A DNA stretch of 64,000 nucleotides from Chlamydomonas reinhardtii. Its lineage: Eukaryota > Chlorophyta > Chlorophyceae > Chlamydomonadales > Chlamydomonadaceae. Under the pieces are notes generated by a model that was not told the DNA's origin, did not search any database, and saw only the letters and a list, made by a program, of their open reading frames with translations. Numbering within the stretch: position 1 is the stretch's first letter; each line of letters starts with the position of its first letter. A program made the translations under genes and the position numbers. This document shows positions 1 through 16,960 of this stretch, piece after piece. The stretch is taken from positions 2,939,346 through 3,003,345 of the forward strand of contig NC_057009.1 in assembly GCF_000002595.2 (NCBI RefSeq), read 5' to 3'.

Positions 1-1791
1 GCATATCTGTTTCCCACCGCTTGGCTATTACCAGCCCAAGCTTTTACCCTCACCTTAATCTCCTCCGGCTTAGGGACAATCTCGGCCTGGTTCTTGGCGC
101 CCAGCTCCACGTTGTAGTGCTTCTGGTACCACTGCTTGAAGGGCGTGGCGTCCACCTGGACGATGGCGTTCTTCACCAGCGTCTGGGTGCGCACCAGCTC
201 GTTGTTGGACGCGTTGTAGACCACGTCCAGGATGCGCACCTTGCGGGTGACGGCCTAGGGGGCGAAAGGGGAGCAGAGGATGCAGGGCCGAGCACACACA
301 GCGACAAGTCGATACATGGCATCTAGCAACGGCAGCGAGCGCTACCTGGAATGCGCTTTAAGGGGGCTGACGTGGCATGGCGAGGTGCGTGAGCAAGGAC
401 ACACACACACCGACATGCGCGCGGGCGCACATGCCACAAGACACGATCACCCGGTTGACACAACGCCAGCAGCAGTCCGGCCGTGCGCCGCGCCCCCGGT
501 GACTGCTCCCTGTGACTGCTCGCAGCTGCCGTGTCGGTGCTGCTACTGCATTTGACAAGCTGCTGACTGCAAAAGCGCCTTGTTATGGACCGAGGCACCA
601 TGCTGTAACGCGCTAGCACTGCAGCCGCACGCGTGCTGTGGCAGCCTGCCGCGGTGTAGCTGCAGAGCAAGCCTGCCCGATGCATTGAGGCATTCAGTGT
701 CCAGACCTGCTGTAGGCCCCAAACCACTGTCACGCGTGCCGCCGCATGTAACATCGCTGCGCCGCATGCGTATCTTGCATTGGCAAGAGCGGTGGCGCCT
801 GCCGCCGTGCGCGCCGTCGACCCTCGCGCTGAAGGATCCCGCCTCCAGCAGCCCCATAGCACTGCCAATGCTCGCTGCTGCCGCCGCATCAGCAGCATTG
901 CCGTTATGGCCGGTGCTGCGATGGTACGCCACGTCAGCCCCGTCTGATCGGCAGCCCCGTGCGGCTGCTCGGCAGCCCCGTGCGGCTGCCCGGCATCGCC
1001 TGCTTTCTCCACCGTTGCGCGCCGCCGAAGTTGCTGATCCTTAGTCCCATCCCAGCCCCGAGGCTCCTGCTGCCCTACAGCTCCAGTACACTCCAAGACT
1101 CTGCAGCTCGGGCTGCTACGCACCTCCGAGCCCCACGAGTAGTTGCCAGTGTCCAGGCGGAGAGCGCGGAACTTGGTGTGCCCACCGCGCACGCGCACTG
1201 TCCGGACAGCCACGTTGGTGCTCAGCTTGGTGTTAGCCGGCACACGGCCCATCTCATACCTGCAGAGCAATCACCCGCATGCGTTTTCAGCACGGAACTC
1301 GAGTGGCGCCATCTTTGTCCCGGGCAAAAGGGAAGCCGCCCCCACCGACTGCACTGCCCAGTGCGCCGACCGCACATCGCTCACACGGATGACTTCTAAA
1401 ACAGAAAATTTGCATTTGCTGGTAGCTTAGCCGCCTCCGCTTCCCGGTACATGGTCTGCGCGACAGCCGCCATGGTCCCTCGGCTGGCCCGCTGCGGCGG
1501 CCCCACGCCTGCTGCTTCCCAAGGCTGAATATTGAATACTTCACGCCTGATGTGCTACGAACACGGCCCGAGCTCACTTCTTCTTCTTGCGCCAGTGCTT
1601 CTTGCGGCCGCCCGTGGCGCGCCGCTTATGCAGCGAGTCGCGTGAGATGCCTGCAACAATGGTTGGAATGAGCTGTCAATACTATGGCGACGACAGGGGC
1701 CAGAACAGACCGCTGCGAAGTGCATGCCGGGGCAGCCGACTAGATTATGCGAGCGGAAGAGCCCTGTAAGTTGCCCCATGTACTCACCCAT
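1..1791 (-). CDS. RPS8: 40S ribosomal protein eS8 (RPS8), 3' end beyond the window
   Basis: Cytosolic small-subunit ribosomal protein eS8. Coding exons on the minus strand are 1791-1788 (only ATGG), 1650-1578, 1259-1124 and 254-54; the remaining C-terminal part lies left of position 1. The spliced start reads [20 protein letters not shown], the eS8 signature. The next exon carries [11 protein letters not shown] and [20 protein letters not shown], and the next [18 protein letters not shown]. Phases agree at every junction (213 nt for the first three exons, 201 nt for the fourth). The first coding exon supplies only four bases, so the start would be missed by ORF calling. The gene is divergent from PRPL10. 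Its 869-nt intron 255-1123 holds a 21-bp tandem duplication near 949-990 and no C/D snoRNA boxes that I could find. Identification is firm; completeness at the C-terminus cannot be judged. Confidence 0.93.
949..990. repeat. Two-copy 21-bp tandem repeat in an RPS8 intron
   Basis: Two adjacent, nearly identical units containing ggcagccccgtgcggctg lie in the large RPS8 intron. Probably a simple local duplication without function. Confidence 0.6.
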
Positions 1792-2047
1792 GGTTGTGCA
1801 CCGTTCCCAGCCCCTAAGGAATGGAAAGAGAAAGAGCCGTGTGTCTGCAGCCGGACAAAGCCCAGGCAGCGCCGGCCCCATTCCGGCTCGCCCTGGAGCA
1901 ATGGACCCGCTCCCTCTCTCCCTCTCTCCCCTGCTGCCACCTTCCCTTAGGTTAACTGCTTCTCCTAGACGTTTATTTAGAGCGGGCTCATTGGACCCGT
2001 CCAGAACAGTGTCTAGCGTAGAAAGGCGGCCCTCCCCACCACAAACC
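1792..2047. promoter_or_regulatory. Shared upstream region of RPS8 and PRPL10
   Basis: Only 256 bp separate the start codons of divergent RPS8 (minus) and PRPL10 (plus), so 5' UTRs and both core promoters must fit here. The region has a CT-rich stretch near 1911-1945 and an AT-rich element (tttattta) near 1971-1979. That it works as a bidirectional promoter is inferred from geometry only. Confidence 0.5.
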
Positions 2048-3848
<1,801 letters not shown>

Positions 3849-4799
3849 GCGGCCTGCTGTTGCAAGCTGGCGGTTCTGGATGGGAAGCTGCAAGTGGAAT
3901 AGCGTTGGGATGTACTGCGCCGATCGGTGGCTGTCGCCAGTGTCCGTGGCTATGTTCGCCTGGTTGCAGGCACGTGCCTGCGGTACCATATGGTACCTGG
4001 CGGGCAGGTCGGGGTCGGGTGGATGAATGTGGGGCGCTGCCAGCTGTATTTGGCAGCCAGCAACGATGTGAAGGCCGAACGGAGAGTTGTGCATCACGGT
4101 TTCAGGGGTTTCGTCACCCGCTCAGTCGCCGGCAATTTTGATACGAGTGCCGGCGGTGGCGGCTAGACGGTGGTGCTGTGCCTCCCGAGGGCTGTTCACC
4201 CGGGAGGAGCTCGTTTGACAGGAGATAGGTTTGTTGGTAGGATAAGGGCTGGATGCAGTGGTGTACTTGAGGTGGTATACCGCGCCCAGTAGGCGTGTGA
4301 AGGCTGAGCGCTGAGGCTGGTCCGTAGCGCTGGCAGTCAGCTGTCGTGGTCAGCACCGAGGCCAGCACGGTGGCCGCACGTCACCCAGGCGGTTAAGCTG
4401 ACTTCGTCCAGATGTGTGTGAGAGAAGCATGACAAAAGTATGTGCTAGCAAGGATGTAGGGCCCTGTAACGTCCGGGGAAACGAATTGCGCGCCGCCGCA
4501 GATACGTGACGTGACATGTGGGATGTCCGCACCACCATCCACGAGTTGCCGGCCTCTAAGACAGCCGCGGCATTTGCTGCTACTGGGCCAGATAAAACGA
4601 GAAACTGAGGGATAATTGCAACGTGTTAGGACCGTGTGCGCCTACAAAGACGTGACGTGCTGTAGCAATTGCATGGGCGTCAGCAGAAGCATAAAGAGCC
4701 GTTCGACCGCATCCTGTCTTTGCGCTTCCCCTCCTGGGCTTTCACACATAACACTCCAGCACCAGCCCTCCTCCATCCATTCACACAGCCTCAGCCTCA
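3849..4799. other. PRPL10 3' UTR and upstream region of UGM
   Basis: No coding exon seen. The left part up to about 4490 is the PRPL10 3' UTR with TGTAA at 4465-4469. The right part holds the UGM promoter; AT-rich motifs occur near 4592 (gataaaacga) and 4689 (cataaagag). Short ORFs here lack family resemblance. Confidence 0.6.
4465..4469 (+). terminator. TGTAA poly(A) signal of PRPL10
   Basis: Canonical volvocine polyadenylation motif, about 620 nt after the PRPL10 stop. Confidence 0.6.
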
Positions 4800-7328
<2,529 letters not shown>

Positions 7329-8028
7329 AGATCTCGCACTAAAGGCACAGGAGGATTTGCAGGGCTGACTGCAGGGTGGCTGGTGCACGGACATAGCCGC
7401 AATAGTTGGGCTCAGGCCGGGTTAGGGCATGGATATAGCATGCTGAGAGAGCGGTGCCCCTAGCAAGGGTGAGTTCGGGCGCCTAGGTTAGCTACCAACG
7501 AGCGGTGCATAGGTAGGTTTGAGTGGTGCTTGGAGGTAGTGACCCCTGGATGTGCACTTAATAATGTGTGACTCGTGACTCGGACCTATTGACGACTAGA
7601 GACTACGGTATGTTTGGACTTCGGACGGACATCAAGGACCAAGATGGCGCTGGTGACCCATGACGCACGCATGGACTGAAATTGCTCGGTTTCTGCAAGG
7701 ACAGGCAAGCGCGTCGTGCGCATTACCTTGTAACGACACACGACAACAAAGAAACTGTTGGATCAAACACGTACATGGATGGAGCAAGTGCACGATGCAT
7801 GTACGCTCGGTGCGCCGAGGCCGTTCGCACGCAATGGGCTCGTGGCACTGGGGCCACTGAGGCCGCGTGTAACGATATACAGCTGCGCATTTGTCAGGGC
7901 CCACAGTCTGACCGACAAGGGGAACACCTAGGCACGGAGATGCACCAGTCTGGAATGGCCAACATGGGGAACATGCCCGGTCCGGGGCGTGGCCGAAGCA
8001 CAGATTGAGCGTTCTTAATCATACGCAC
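7329..8028. other. Convergent 3' regions of UGM and the small minus-strand gene
   Basis: No supported coding exon. Contains the UGM 3' UTR and, at the right, the 3' UTR of the gene ending at 8029. Confidence 0.55.
7729..7733 (+). terminator. TGTAA poly(A) signal of UGM
   Basis: First TGTAA after the UGM stop, about 400 nt downstream; a second copy lies about 140 nt further on. Confidence 0.5.
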
Positions 8029-9183
8029 TCACTCCCGATTCTGGTGAGGGTCTTGCTCCCTGAGGACGCCAGCAGCTGCTCCCAAGGACTTGATGTTGGC
8101 AAGGTGCTCTTTTGCATAATACGGTAGCGCGTAGGACTCAGCCTGACCCATGATGGCAGGGGCCACCCCTGCATGCTGGTCAGATGGTGCATCGTCCCCA
8201 ATTCCTCATGATAACTGCTGTGTGTCTGCAGCCCGCACGAAGCCCCTGCCTGGCCAGGCCTGGCCACCTGGCGGCATCCAGGCCATGACTGTCAGATCAC
8301 GAGGACTGTGCCCACATGACTAGGCGGACCAGCTTGCTTTAACCGCAATCGGAGCAAAGCAGTACAATACGTTCTGGGCCCCTGCCGCACACAGATTTCG
8401 GTACCGTATTCCAGTTCCCCAAGCGTCAAGGATAGGTTGAGCCAACACCAGCCCAGTGTGCCCGCGCGAAGCCTTGGCTGCGTAGAGCCAGCCTCCCACG
8501 GCCGCTGCCTGTCTTTGCGTCCGCCTTCTCCAGTGCACGCTCCCCGCACGCTCCACATCGTCCAGCAACCCACAACACGAAGGAGTGCCCTTCCAGTACC
8601 GCACCACCAGGTGTTGAGGGCTGGTCCAGGCTTAGTGGCTTTCGCCCTACCTGCTCCTGGGCTGTCCTGTGCTTGTGACATCCAAAGCACGGGACAGCCC
8701 AGCGGGGACAGCCTGGAGGCACGCCAGCGGCCCTTGAGCGGCACGCCTCTATGACCGCTGTTCCCTTCCACCCGCTCAGGCCAGCGGGCATCATGGTTCA
8801 ATCCTCAAGCACTCGAGCGAGTTTCAGCGGATGACAGGCATGTTTCGGCGTTCACGGGAGCCTTCGCGGGAGCGAAATGTGGACTCGGGTTGACTTATTC
8901 TCAGGAAAGCTATGTGTTTGACAAAATGTCGAAGGAAATATCCCTAGAATTATGTTTTAGGGCAAATGGATACAAACCTGGCCCCGAACATGTACGCCAT
9001 TGCCCCATTGCGGACTGCCCAAACAAAGCCTGCGGGCGCGACAGCAAACTCCCTCTTTAGGTCGTCGGTTGACACTTCACGTCCAAGCCTTCGCTCTGCG
9101 TCGGCTGACAGTTCCGCGGGTGAGGCGCTAGACGGCGGCGATGGTGCCTTGGGCTCTGCAGCTACGCGGCTACCTTGAGCCAT
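8029..9183 (-). CDS. Unrecognised small gene; two terminal exons readable, middle unresolved
   Basis: A probable first exon at 9183-8978 starts MAQGSRVAAEPKAP, continues through an acidic/basic stretch and ends GFVWAVRNGAMAYMFGAR, followed by a CAG/GTTTGT donor. A probable last exon at 8168-8029 reads GVAPAIMGQAESYALPYYAK, then EHLANIKSLG and ends at TGA, 8031-8029. The two ends have incompatible phases (two bases left over, against one base required), so at least one exon between about 8270 and 8900 is needed. A stretch reading AAAVGGWLYAAKAS near 8450-8500 is one candidate, but boundaries are not convincing. I do not recognise the family. The hydrophobic, glycine-containing end of exon 1 could be a membrane segment. 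The gene is divergent from RPS18. Confidence 0.4.
8657..8702. repeat. Near-perfect 18-bp inverted repeat (hairpin) with 10-nt loop
   Basis: The arms 8657-8674 and 8685-8702 (core gggctgtcctgtgctt against aagcacgggacagccc) pair with a single G:T position. The loop is gtgacatcca. It lies in the unresolved middle of the small minus-strand gene. Confidence 0.75.
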
Positions 9184-9450
9184 GGGCTATGCTATATCAG
9201 CAGTACACAACAGCAGCCGGGTAGACTTGCAGCGTTGGTGGCGTTGTCTTGGAGCTTCGCGGCGGAGGCAGCTTTTTCCTGAGCGGCGCCGCAGCGGCTA
9301 GCGTCTCCCAGCCCCAGGATCGCAGCAGCGACTAATTAGTGATAGTTGCGACCAGTGGTGAAGCGGGCTGAGCATCTCGCGACGGCGGCTGTCTATGGCG
9401 CGGTCCTCTTCTGACGCTGGCGTCCGTGTTTTTTGCTGCCTTGCAGCAAA
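9184..9450. promoter_or_regulatory. Shared upstream region of the small gene and RPS18
   Basis: The two starts are 267 bp apart and divergent. A pyrimidine-rich tract followed by ttgcag at 9440-9446, just before the RPS18 ATG, resembles a 3' splice site, so RPS18 may carry a 5'-UTR intron here. Confidence 0.4.
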
Positions 9451-11255
9451 ATGGGCTCTCTCGTCCAGGGTGATGACTTCCAGCACATTCTGCGTCTGCT
9501 GAACACTAACGTGGATGGCAAGAACAAGATTATGTACGCCATGACCGCCATTCGCGGTATTGGCCGCCGTTTCTCCAACCTGGTCTGCAAGAAGGCTGAG
9601 GTTGACCTGCGGAAGCGCGCTGGTGAGGCGGGGGCAGTCCCCGCGCGGGTGCGAGTGTCGGGGAGGACTAGAGGAGGCAAGGGCGTGGGTTTGGTACCCT
9701 CGGCCGTTCCCGCGCCTCGGCCCGCGTAGCAGTATTTGCTTCTCCAAGGTCCACTGGCTCTGCATGCAGTGCATGGCGTTTCAGGGCTGCGGCTGTCCCA
9801 CCACTTAACGGGCATCCGCTCACACGGGCAAACTACGTGTCACAGGCGAGTGCTCGGCCGATGAGCTGGAGCGCATGATGGGCATCGTCGCGAACCCCCG
9901 CGCGTACAAGATCCCCGACTGGTTCCTGAACAGGCAGAAGGACCACAAGACGGGCCGCTTCAGCCAGGTCCGTGCGGCGACCTGCTTTGTGGGGGCCCGG
10001 GGGGGAGGACACTGGCACAGGGATTCCCAAGGGCGGGACGAGGAATGCCGGCGGGCTTGGTGGGTGGGTTGAAATGGAGCGGCCGCGGACCTGTCACGTT
10101 CAAAGGAGGCGGCAGCGGCACGTGGCAGTGGAGGCAGCTGCAGCGCAAGCAAAGGACCGGCTTCAGGAGCAGCTTTGCACGGACAGCGCAAGCAGCGCCA
10201 GAGGAGCAACGGTTGCGGCTGCTTCAGCGAATCAGCGCAGGAGCAGGCGCGCGTACGCGGTGAATGCTGCGGCTCGGGGGCTGGCAGCAGCCACGGCCGC
10301 AGCCAGCGCCATTCACGACGTACTGGCGGAATGGGGCCTGGGCTAAACGTTGGCGTGGAGCGGGGAGCGCACGTGGCTGTCAGTGCAGTCATTTTCGCAG
10401 GATACTTCGGGAAAGCCAGGTGCCAGTTGCAGCGGTAACCTCTGGCGCGTTGGCAGCATTTCGGAAGTGCGGCAGTTCCGCCGATGTCAGCGGTAGCATT
10501 CGGCATGACCAGCGGCTTTATCTGCGCATTGGATTGAAGCACGGGAGCTGGGACGATCGGACACGCTGCAGCGGGCGCCGCGGGTGGCCGCCAGCTTTCA
10601 GAAGGCCGGACCAAGACGCCAACAGGACCCACACTCCAACAGGATGAGCAGCAGCGACGACGTGCTACCAGCGACAGCACCAGCCAGAGGAACGATAACT
10701 GGAGCGCATTGCAAAACAGCTTTCCAGCCTGGTTAAGGGCTGTGGGGCTGTCAGCCGCAGCCATCCATGCCCTGCGCACCTCAGCATGTCATGTGCTCTG
10801 ACCTTGGGTTGTCGGCTTTGCTCGGTTGCTCTTCCTCCCGCCCCGCAGCTGACCTCGTCGCAGCTGGACACCGTCATGCGTGACGACCTGGAGCGCCTGA
10901 AGAAGATCCGCAACCACCGCGGTCTGCGCCACTACTGGGGCCTGCGCGTGCGCGGCCAGCACACCAAGACCACCGGCCGCGCCGGCAAGACCGTCGGGTG
11001 GGTTGTGGGTGGGCGGGGGCTAGGCATATGCATTATGGGGTCTCGGGGATGTGGCTCATGGAATGGGAATGTGTGCTGCATGTTGGTTGCCGTGGCTAGA
11101 AATGGCAGCGCCGTAGCGGCGGCGTGCTCGGCGTGCGGAGCCTGCTTGTTGCTGGTCGCTGCGCAATGCCCTGGCTGTCATGTACCGCAAGGTCCACGCC
11201 CTAATGCATCCCCCGCACGCTGTAAACCATCCACAGTGTCGCCAAGAAGAAGTAA
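9451..11255 (+). CDS. RPS18: 40S ribosomal protein uS13 (RPS18)
   Basis: Cytosolic homologue of bacterial S13, located in the small-subunit head. Exons: 9451-9622, 9846-9967, 10849-10997 and 11237-11255 (153 aa, close to the usual 152). The start [20 protein letters not shown], the helix-hairpin segment [40 protein letters not shown] and the end GKTVGVAKKK are diagnostic. The last coding exon has only 19 nt including the stop (V-A-K-K-K). Intron 2 (9968-10848, 881 nt) is much longer than the others; I searched it by eye for C/D snoRNA boxes and found none. TGTAA lies at 11423-11427. Divergent from the small unknown gene and convergent with HINT1. Confidence 0.95.
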
Positions 11256-11422
11256 ATGTGAGGAGCGGTCTGGTCGACTGCGCAGCCGCCGCGGCGGCCG
11301 CCGGGTCAGCTGCCGAAGGCCGGGGCTGCTGGTGGCGCGCGGCGGGTGGTGTCCGGTGGCGTGTTGGTGCATGGGTCGGGGCGGCAGGGGCCTGGTGCGC
11401 AGGGCCTGTTGGCCGGCGCCTG

Positions 11423-11427
11423 TGTAA
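11423..11427 (+). terminator. TGTAA poly(A) signal of RPS18
   Basis: Motif about 170 nt after the RPS18 stop codon. Confidence 0.65.
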
Positions 11428-11773
11428 CCCGTTTTCAGTGTGTCGCACGCAGTCGTTTCCAGCGCTTAGGCAGGGGCTCGGCGCACGGGAATGCGAAGCA
11501 CGGATGTGCAGAGCAGCTTCAGTACAGCATATCGTGCCAGCCGCAGCCTGGGAAGGTTCCGCAGTCACGTTCAGCTGGGCGGGCAGTGGCAAAGAGCCCA
11601 GCTGCGAGCAAGGCGCAGGTACATTGGTGTCCAAACTGGGAGCGATTGGTGGCACACATGGCTGGACATAGGGCGCTGCTGAGGTCGTTGCCTTGAGCTG
11701 TGATACAGGCTGACACTGAAGAGGCAGCATGCGGGCTTGCGGATGCACAGTCAACGGCTCAACGCGGACACTG

Positions 11774-11778
11774 TTACA
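11774..11778 (-). terminator. TGTAA poly(A) signal of HINT1
   Basis: TTACA on the plus strand, about 190 nt past the HINT1 stop codon. Confidence 0.65.
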
Positions 11779-11968
11779 GCCCTTGCCAACCACAGCGACC
11801 GCCGCCCGCTCGCCCGTCAATGCTCCAAAAGCGCATGAGCTCCGCCGACGACGGCCACAAACACACACTGCTCCTCGAGTACCCAACCACTCGTGTTCTT
11901 CATGCCGGCTGCCAACGCCCCAGTAACCGCCCGCACACGGCAGCGCAACGGGCAAGGCCTAGCTCCAT

Positions 11969-13549
<1,581 letters not shown>

Positions 13550-13920
13550 GGCACGAGTGACGACGCGGGCCCCGAGAGGGCGGACCGGCCGCGCAGAGTG
13601 CTGGCCTAAACGAGTTGCTGCCCTGGTGACAGTGCTGACGGACGCACGCAAGGCCATGAGGCCGGTATTTACGTTTCAAAGGGTCTCCGTCTCCGGGCTG
13701 GCCTGAAATGATTGAGGTGTTCCATGCACTTGCATCGCGAATGCTTGCTGTTTTCCTGAACTGCCAGGGGGGGACGATCTGTACATCAAGATTTCCATAT
13801 TGTGTTGCTATAATACGTTGACATCTGCGCACGGTCCAATTGCCACCGGGCGAACCAACCACCGCGACCGACCATAATCTTGCGTGACCTCGCTCACCGC
13901 GTCGATCCCGTACGGTAGAC
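13550..13920. promoter_or_regulatory. Shared upstream region of HINT1 and the GH43-like gene
   Basis: The divergent start codons are 371 bp apart. The middle (about 13770-13830) is relatively AT-rich. No clear TATA box could be assigned. Confidence 0.4.
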
Positions 13921-16900
13921 ATGCTGGGCTTCAAGGCGCCGCTCACAGCAGCTGGGGCTTCATCCCGCCCGGCCGCGAGCTGTGGTGTGGTTGCGAGCTC
14001 GCGCAGCGCTGTGTCAGGCGCGTGCAGCGCCACCCGCCCCGGCTTCGCCTCCTCCGGGAGATGCGACCCTTTGCATGGCCCCGTGACCGGTCCGCGCCGC
14101 CACAGCCACCCTAACTTTAACATCTTGGCAGCTGCCACGCCGTCCTCTGGGTCGGCTGGCGCTGCCGTTGCGGCGGCAGCTGGGGGCGTGGCGGGCACGG
14201 CCGTGGAGCGCAATGGGCTTGTGTTCAGCACCGGAGCTGTGGGCAGCTGGGACGAGGCGGCAGTGGGCTCGCCGGTGGTAAGTGTGACACTTTGAAGAGC
14301 TGGAAGCCGGGGGCGGGCATGATCTGGGTCGGCGACTGGGAGCGGTGTGTGCGGCTGGCAGGGCACAAGACATGGCAAAAGCGCTGGCCGTGGGCTCGGG
14401 GCCTAGGGCTGCATGCACATCACTCCCCCAGCCGATCTTGTTTTGGCCGTAAATTGGCTTCTGCAGTCCTGACTTGGGACAAACGATATGAGCAGGGAGG
14501 TCCGCGGCTAGGTCACCTGTGCAAACACCATGGCGTTTCCTGCCCGTCTTATGTGGAATCCTGACGGGCACCGCCCACCCCTACCTGCAGGTGCGATGCT
14601 ACGTGGGCGATGACGAGCAGCGCTGGTACATGTGGTACAGCGGCCGGCGGGCGGACTCGCCGGCGGCCGGCGGCGTGGACGCGCTGGCGCCGTCGTCCGG
14701 CAGCGTGGGTGAGTGCCTAAGGCCGAGGCGGGAGGAGATGGAGCGGAGGGATGTGGAAAGGTGTAGAGACCGCTAGATGAAAGGTCGCACGCAGACCAAT
14801 GCGTTGACGCGGTGGTGGCAGAGGTGAATGGGTCCGGGGGCTTTGCCGCGTACGGGTTGTTGTCTAGCTGGTGCGGAAAGCACACCGCGGGCATTGTGCG
14901 CTACGTGCTGCGCAGCAGTGGTATCGTGCAGGACGAGGGTGTGTGTGCAGCCACCCAGCTGCTGCGCAGGGTAGGGCAGCGCGAAGCGCATTGACAAAAC
15001 GCGTGCATTGGCAAAACGCCATCTGGAACAAAGCACTCGGCCCGATGAATGGCTCATGCAGGCGTGGCCATCTCCCGTGACGGCATCACCTGGCAGCGCG
15101 GCTTTGACACCATCGAGGGGTCCCGCGGCGCCGACGCCGCTGCCGATGTGGGCAGTGTGATGCACCCCAACAAGGACTGGTGGACATTCGACACCTGCCA
15201 CCTGGCGCCCGGTGATGTGCAGGTGCGACTTGGGGCCTGGCTAGGGCTTGGGCAGGGGCTGGGGCTGTGCTGGACCTCCCTGTCAGACAGGACCAGCAAA
15301 AACGGGAGCACAAGGCCGTGTTGTGATCATGATACCCTTTCCTGACCTCAAAGCTTTTTCAGGCTGCTTACCACCGCCACGCGGTGCTGGCGCACCTGGT
15401 ATGCTTTGAAGTTTGGTTCGTTTATGGAATGCCCTACCGCCTTGTTGTCGCCCTGGTCACCTCTCACTCTCAGGTGCTGTCCAACAGCTCCGTGAGCAGC
15501 GGCGTGGGTGTGTACTGGATGTTCTACAGCGGCGGCGACTACGAGCCCGTGCAGCTGCCACAGGGGCTGCCGGCTGGAGCAGCGGCGGGTGCAGCGCCGC
15601 CGGAAGGCGTGGAGGGGCTGCGCATGCGGCCCGGCTTGGCCATGAGCCAGGTAGGTGTTGGCAGCCGTGGCGTATGTACGCTGGTAGCTTGCACCGGACT
15701 TGCCGCGTTCCTGTTGCAGCAGGGCATTTTGGCTCTGCAGGGAGATGCAGCAGCTTAAAATGTGCGCATGAAGCTGCGTCGGGGAAACCTTGGTCGGTGG
15801 CCTCCGCCGCCCCTCTCACATGCAGGACGGCCGCAACTGGGCCCGCATCGAGGCTGACCACCACACGGGCGCGCTGTTTGATGTGGGCGGCGAGGGCGAG
15901 GCGGACCAGCTGTGCGTGAGGAGCCCGCAGGTGGGCATCACACGTGGCAGTGCACCGTGTGGGGCTGCGGGAGGGAGCGCGCTTCCGGAGGGCGGCCTTG
16001 CATCCCTGTTGTCTCCATCCGCTTGGCTCGAGCTCACCGAACCACAGCCATCACCAGCCACCGCCTGACCGCCACCACCACCGCCGGCTACGCACAATGA
16101 ACACCCTGCCCGCCTGCAATCTGCAATCCGGCTGCCCGCGTGTGCAGGTGGTGAACCTGGGCCCGCGCGACATGCGCATGTTCTACACCTCGTGGGATGT
16201 GTCCCGCCGCCGCTTCGTGGCGTGCATGGCCACGTCACCAGACGGCTTCAAGTGGACCAAGAAGGGCGTGGTGTTCGACCCCGCGGGCCTGTCGGCCGCC
16301 GCCGCCGCGGCCTCCTCGGATGAGGACCCGGGTGCCTCGAGCGCCTTTGACGCGCTGGGACCAGCCAGCGTCAGCGTCGTGCGTGACGTGGACAACCGCC
16401 AACTGCTCATGTTTTACGAGGCGGTTGGGTGCGACAACCGTCGCAGCATCGGCATGGCGGTTAGCAAGGACGGCGGCGCGGTGTGGCGGCGGTACGGTGC
16501 GCCGGTGCTGGAGGCGGCGGATGGCGGCGCTGCGGCGGCGGCGTGGGATGGCGGCGACGTGGGTCACCCCTGCGCCGTGTCCATGTCTGCTGGGAGGTGG
16601 CGGCTGTACTACACCGGCCGACAGACCAGCGGCTCGGGTAAGACTGGGAGAGGATTCGAGGAGTGGGTTTGTGGGTAGCTCGGAAATTTACAACCGCTGC
16701 AGGGAGTGGTTACTGGTGTCTGCGGACTGCCGTTGCGCCCAGCGGCATGGACAGGCGGGTGTAAGGGCTTTACCATACGCCAGTCCTCACGAATCATTGG
16801 CACCCTTGTCCCTCCTCCCGCACCTGTTACGCCCGCAGGCCCCTGGAACGGCATCGGCCTGGCTCTGAGTGTGGAGGGCGGCCCCACCTTCGAGAACGTT

Positions 16901-16960
16901 CCGGTGCAATACCGCCGGAGAGCGCCCGCCAAGCCGGCGGCGGAGGGTGCGGCGCAGTAA
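13921..16960 (+). CDS. GH43/GH32-like five-bladed beta-propeller protein, probably plastid-targeted
   Basis: Predicted member of the arabinanase/levansucrase/invertase-type propeller superfamily; substrate unknown. Exons: 13921-14277, 14591-14708, 15062-15222, 15363-15398, 15474-15650, 15826-15930, 16148-16637 and 16839-16960 (521 aa, phases consistent). The first 70 residues (MLGFKAPLTAAGASSRPAAS onwards) are A/S/R-rich and nearly free of acid, as in plastid transit peptides. Blade-like repeats follow: RWYMWYSGRR, GVAISRDGITWQRGF, VYWMFYSGGDYE, RMFYTSWD, ATSPDGFKWTKKG, LLMFYEAVG and WRLYYTGRQT. Acid residues within NKDWWTFDTCHLAPGDV could belong to an active site, but I cannot assign catalytic residues. 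Exon 4 is only 36 nt (AAYHRHAVLAHL). Two TGTAA signals lie at 17162-17166 and 17209-17213. Land plants have related uncharacterised proteins. Confidence 0.75.

Larger units (their letters stand above)
11256..11968. other. Convergent 3' UTRs of RPS18 and HINT1
   Basis: No coding exon seen. Contains TGTAA on the plus strand at 11423-11427 (RPS18) and the reverse complement at 11774-11778 (HINT1), placing both polyadenylation regions here without overlap. Confidence 0.65.

Noticed and set aside
9968-10848. Long RPS18 intron as a possible snoRNA host
   Set aside because: No convincing RTGATGA/CTGA box pair was found on either strand by eye; an H/ACA RNA could not be tested without folding software.
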